43,391 nt of DNA, from contig JAISNI010000110.1 of assembly GCA_031276295.1 (NCBI GenBank), positions 1 to 43,391 on the forward strand. Direction: 5' to 3'. This DNA is from Treponema sp. Its GTDB lineage: Bacteria; Spirochaetota; Spirochaetia; Treponematales; Breznakiellaceae. Position numbers and translations under genes: made by a program. Positions 40,562-43,391 of this stretch are shown piece by piece. The notes beneath the pieces are model-generated. The model worked only from the letters and a program-made list of their open reading frames with translations. It had not been told where the DNA came from and did not search any database. Numbering within the stretch: position 1 is the stretch's first letter; each line of letters opens with the position of its first letter.

Positions 40562-40590
40562 AGTATAGCATACAAAAGAGGAACGGACAA
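40562..40590 (-). promoter_or_regulatory. Promoter of the AAA/PD-(D/E)XK gene
   Basis: On the minus strand TTGTCC (40590-40585), a 17-bp spacer and TATACT (40567-40562), with the ATG 6 bp further at 40555. The gap 40619-40799 upstream of it holds nothing recognised. Confidence 0.55.
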
Positions 40591-40799
40591 GAAAAGCCGG
40601 AGAAGGACGCGCCAACAAAAGCCGTGTAGTTTTACGGACAGACGCATAGTTTTCAAAGCCTTTCCCGAAACCAACCGGGGGTTAATACAAAAAACCGCGT
40701 TAATCTATGTAATCAGCCGCCATTTACGGCACAATCGACGGACATTTGAATTTTGTATACCCCGTTTATCATGCCGCGCCTGTCCGCCGCCCGCTCCCC

Positions 40800-42782
40800 T
40801 TAGCGCGGCGTAAAACTCCACTTTTTGCCGTTCAGGGTATACGTCCCCGCCTTTTTGCCGTTGCGGTTGTAAAATCTTCTGAAAGAACTGTAAGGGTCAC
40901 CAGTCGGTTCACTGAACGGAGCATCAACAGCATAAGCAGAAACAAAATTCACATTCACTCCAATGGCAATGCTGGTCAGTGTCCACTCCTTGTAGCGCGC
41001 ATAATTATCTTGAAACGCCTCAAAGCCGATGGAAGTAACGCTGTCTGGAATGACCACACTGGTCAGTCTATTCTCCCTAAACGCGTAGTTTCCAATGGAC
41101 GTAACGCTGTTTGGAATGACCACACTGGTCAGCCTGTTGAATCTAAACGCGTGGCTTCCAATGGAGGTAACGCTGTTTGGAATGACCACGCTGGTTATGA
41201 TTCCCGACTGGCCAAAATTTTTGTTTTCAAACGCACTGTCCGCTATGGAGGTAACCGGATAATCATCCCAGATTGCCGGGGGTATTATCAAGGTTCCCGG
41301 AATTTTTTCATTGCTTTCATTTAGCACGCCTTGCGAGTACCGGGCAGCAAGCGCCCTGGTAGAAGCAAATTCAGTACCGGGAAGCAGCGTTATCCGGAAG
41401 GGCGTTTGTTCCGGCGGCGCTCCGTTGACCGACGCGACCCGTATGGACATCCCCGTGTCGCTTATGTCCGCCGCTTTAACCGTGTTGAAGGTAAGGGTTG
41501 CGAAATCATCCGCGTTGTATGAAAAGGAGACCTGGTTCCCATCCCGTCTGGGGCTGTATTCCGCGCGCCTGCCGTAGGTTTGCCTGCCGATTGCCTTGCC
41601 CTGCGCGTTCACCAGTTCAAAGACCACGTTTATGTCATGGCGCCAGGACATTGAGAAGGGGTTTCTCTGCGTTACGCCGCTTCCGGGCCAGTTCCCCAAG
41701 CCCCACTCGTCTTTATGGCCGGTTCTGCCTAAGCCGTCATACACGGCGCCGTAGACGCTCTGCGCCGCTATCCGCACCGAATCAAACCAGTATGCAAGCC
41801 CATGCAGGTTCGTCTCGAAACGCGCGTCCCGGCTTTCGGTTTGGTAGTTGATGTCCCCCCACTGTATATCGTTTGAATAAAAGAGCGCGTAGGGCGGTTT
41901 TTCGGAAGCGGAATTAATCAGGTTGTAGAGAGTTTCTTCGGTCTCCGTGAGCAGGGCTATCCAGTCCTTGCGCTGCTGGATAAGATCCCGCGTCCCGGCT
42001 CCAATGCTTCCGCTCGCAATCTGGGCGGTCAGGGTGGAGGCCCGGCTGGCCGTTTGCAGCATCGTGGGGTCTATCGCCGCGGCCTGGGTGTAATAGATGG
42101 CGGCTTCGGCTGTTCGTCCGCTTCTGTCGGCGGTATAGCCCCGGGCGTCCGCGGTCTGGGCGGCGACCGTCTGCGCCCGTGCAGCCCCGGCAAGTTCCGT
42201 CTTTGCCCGTTCCGTAGGTTGTATCTCCATTTGGGTAAGCAGGTCCAAAAACGCCCGCCTGATGCCCGTAAAGTTCTCCAGTTCCCAAAAAGTGCAGGGC
42301 TCCGAATAGTTGGCCTCGGTGAACTTGTCGGCGCTTCTGGTAATCTTGATTTGCATGGCATAGCCCGTAGTGGTTTTCATGATGGTCCCGCCCAGAATAT
42401 AGTCCGTCGGCGTCAACTGACCCAAATCCATCCCTTCCTTCGCGTTCTCGTCATAATAACCGGACAACAGTTCTTTGTATTGGTTGTCGAGCTGCACCCT
42501 GTCCAGCACTTCTATGGCGGAATATCTTTTAAAGTAGCTGACTAATTCCCCCTGCACCAGGGCGGGGATATGACTTTGATTTTCCGCAAGGCCCGTTGCC
42601 TCGGGCGGAAGAATGGCAATGCTCTTTCCCTTACCGCCGTCCCCGGTATAAAGGACATTAACCAGGGCTGGCTCTGCGAAATCCCCGGCGGGCTCAGACT
42701 GAACGGCCATCTCCTGGCTGCCGCAAGCCAAAAACAAAACAACGGTCAAAAAAAGCCCGATTTGTTTAACTATATTCGTCAT
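40800..42782 (-). CDS. Lipoprotein with a CsgG-like N-terminus and BspA-type leucine-rich repeats
   Basis: 660 residues; AAGGAG lies before the ATG. The signal sequence ends in VLFLAC with C20 as lipidated cysteine. Residues about 50-190 (KGKSIAILPPEATG, VQGELVSYFKRYSAIEVLDRVQLDNQYKE, PTDYILGGTIMKTTTGYAMQIKI) resemble the CsgG/LpoB-like fold of outer-membrane lipoproteins. A helical middle region with alanine-rich repeats follows. The C-terminus has LRR_5 (BspA-type) repeats of 22 residues, TSVVIPNSVTSIGxxAFxxNRL, and ends in NGKKWSFTPR, a tail style seen in treponemal surface proteins. It probably sits in the outer membrane. Confidence 0.85.
   Translation of the reverse strand: MTNIVKQIGLFLTVVLFLACGSQEMAVQSEPAGDFAEPALVNVLYTGDGGKGKSIAILPPEATGLAENQSHIPALVQGELVSYFKRYSAIEVLDRVQLDNQYKELLSGYYDENAKEGMDLGQLTPTDYILGGTIMKTTTGYAMQIKITRSADKFTEANYSEPCTFWELENFTGIRRAFLDLLTQMEIQPTERAKTELAGAARAQTVAAQTADARGYTADRSGRTAEAAIYYTQAAAIDPTMLQTASRASTLTAQIASGSIGAGTRDLIQQRKDWIALLTETEETLYNLINSASEKPPYALFYSNDIQWGDINYQTESRDARFETNLHGLAYWFDSVRIAAQSVYGAVYDGLGRTGHKDEWGLGNWPGSGVTQRNPFSMSWRHDINVVFELVNAQGKAIGRQTYGRRAEYSPRRDGNQVSFSYNADDFATLTFNTVKAADISDTGMSIRVASVNGAPPEQTPFRITLLPGTEFASTRALAARYSQGVLNESNEKIPGTLIIPPAIWDDYPVTSIADSAFENKNFGQSGIITSVVIPNSVTSIGSHAFRFNRLTSVVIPNSVTSIGNYAFRENRLTSVVIPDSVTSIGFEAFQDNYARYKEWTLTSIAIGVNVNFVSAYAVDAPFSEPTGDPYSSFRRFYNRNGKKAGTYTLNGKKWSFTPR
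41046..41198 (-). repeat. 66-bp tandem repeat encoding LRR units
   Basis: The sequence TGGAATGACCAC recurs at 41046, 41112 and 41178, exactly 66 bp apart. Each unit encodes one LRR_5 turn. High nucleotide identity implies recent duplication and easy change in copy number. Confidence 0.8.
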
Positions 42783-42899
42783 TACAGACTCCTTATCTTT
42801 TCGCGGCAGTTCCCATAATCAACGATTATCCTGATGGAACACATTCCGCCTGTATACACATTTCATGCCCGTACCGCATAGCCGGTACAGCCGCCCGCA

Positions 42900-43391
42900 T
42901 CACCCAATCTGGGACAGAATCGCCGGGTCTTTGATCGTTTGGTCCTCGGCCAAAAGGATGATCTTGGACATAACTTCCGCGGTCCGGGGATCGTCGTCGG
43001 CAAAGGGCAGGAACACCCGGCCCCGGTGCTGGCTGGGCACGGCGAGGATGTTTACCGCGCCCCGGCCCATTTTGTGTACCTGGGCGCTCCCCAGGTGTAC
43101 GGTATACTCGCCCAGCGTACCGGTGATTTTCGCGTGGCGGTCTTCGACAACAACGTTGCCGATGTGGAGGAGCCGCAGGAGTTCCCCCACGATGACGGCC
43201 CGCATCTCCACGGTGGAGTGGCTGGCTTCCGGATCAACGCCGCCGACGTGGGCCACCGAAACCACCAGGTCTATGTCCCGCATAATCTCGGAGAAGATCA
43301 CCGGCGGGACCTCTTCCAGCGGAACGGCCTTGTGGGTTTTGCGGTCGAAAAATTCCACGGTCTCCAGGGTGGGCGCTTCGATGTCCGCGGG
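42900..43391 (-). CDS. C-terminal end of a DUF4132 (MolR-like) protein
   Basis: 164 residues are visible; the frame is open to the window edge (PADIEAPTLETVEFFDRKT at the start), so the gene continues right. The sequence FSEIMRDIDLVVSVAHVGGVDPE, LLHIGNVVVEDRHAKITG, YTVHLGSAQVHKMG and RGRVFLPFADDDPRTAEVMSKI is the conserved ending of large proteins of the DUF4132/MolR type. Function of the family is unclear; in E. coli MolR-like proteins were linked to molybdate only loosely. It stops 117 bp before the CsgG-like lipoprotein gene on the same strand. Confidence 0.75.
   Translation of the reverse strand, partial: PADIEAPTLETVEFFDRKTHKAVPLEEVPPVIFSEIMRDIDLVVSVAHVGGVDPEASHSTVEMRAVIVGELLRLLHIGNVVVEDRHAKITGTLGEYTVHLGSAQVHKMGRGAVNILAVPSQHRGRVFLPFADDDPRTAEVMSKIILLAEDQTIKDPAILSQIG

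Overview
The window reads like the chromosome of a treponeme-like spirochaete, probably a gut-associated anaerobe. This is inferred from gene content. It carries two tandem DUF115/Maf-type proteins, many lipoproteins, substrate-binding proteins whose signal peptides end in the AGG style common in treponemes, a PEGA/SUMF1 protein, a YesM/YesN-type two-component pair, a hemerythrin remnant and an AAA-ATPase/PD-(D/E)XK protein. No database search was possible.

Layout. Bases 1-1952 look like the right end of an integrated element: a BrnT-type toxin joined in frame to its antitoxin, and a tyrosine recombinase beside the 3' end of a tRNA-Ala(CGC) gene at 1953-2025. Next come a membrane glycosyltransferase and a scarred stretch (3270-3960) with a reverse-transcriptase remnant, a frameshifted gene, a dispersed repeat and a terminal-inverted-repeat-like pair. 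Bases 4034-11642 form one sugar locus: an unfamiliar TIM-barrel-like glycosidase candidate, a family 1 binding protein, two permeases, an AraC-type response regulator and a histidine kinase. Bases 11643-12052 hold no gene but a dense cluster of nested palindromes. Bases 12053-12867 encode a small membrane peptide, an orphan OadG-like protein and an SH3-domain protein.

Bases 13514-18473 (minus strand) carry an SsuABC/TauABC-like importer, cysK and an MBG-type lipoprotein, with dispersed or palindromic repeats in every larger gap. Bases 18818-20295 hold a dead hemerythrin gene whose body contains a consensus promoter for a pentapeptide-repeat protein, coupled to a metallo-beta-lactamase-fold protein. 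Then follow a HEXXH lipoprotein, a nucleotidyltransferase-like protein, a sugar isomerase, two signal peptidases I, a PEGA/SUMF1 membrane protein, smpB, an FtsB-like protein, a very acidic protein with a downstream partner, two Maf proteins, lspA, a Memo/AmrB protein, a degenerate GGDEF sensor with a 66-bp tandem repeat, the AAA/PD-(D/E)XK protein, a CsgG-like/LRR lipoprotein and the C-terminus of a DUF4132-like protein.

Two themes recur and are the best leads. First, intergenic DNA is full of nested inverted repeats; two composite copies share a linker of about 20 bp while their stems differ in sequence but stay paired. Second, at least seven genes have a sigma70-like -10 box 6-8 bp before the ATG and no Shine-Dalgarno sequence, so they probably make leaderless mRNAs. 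One divergent pair even appears to share its -35 element.
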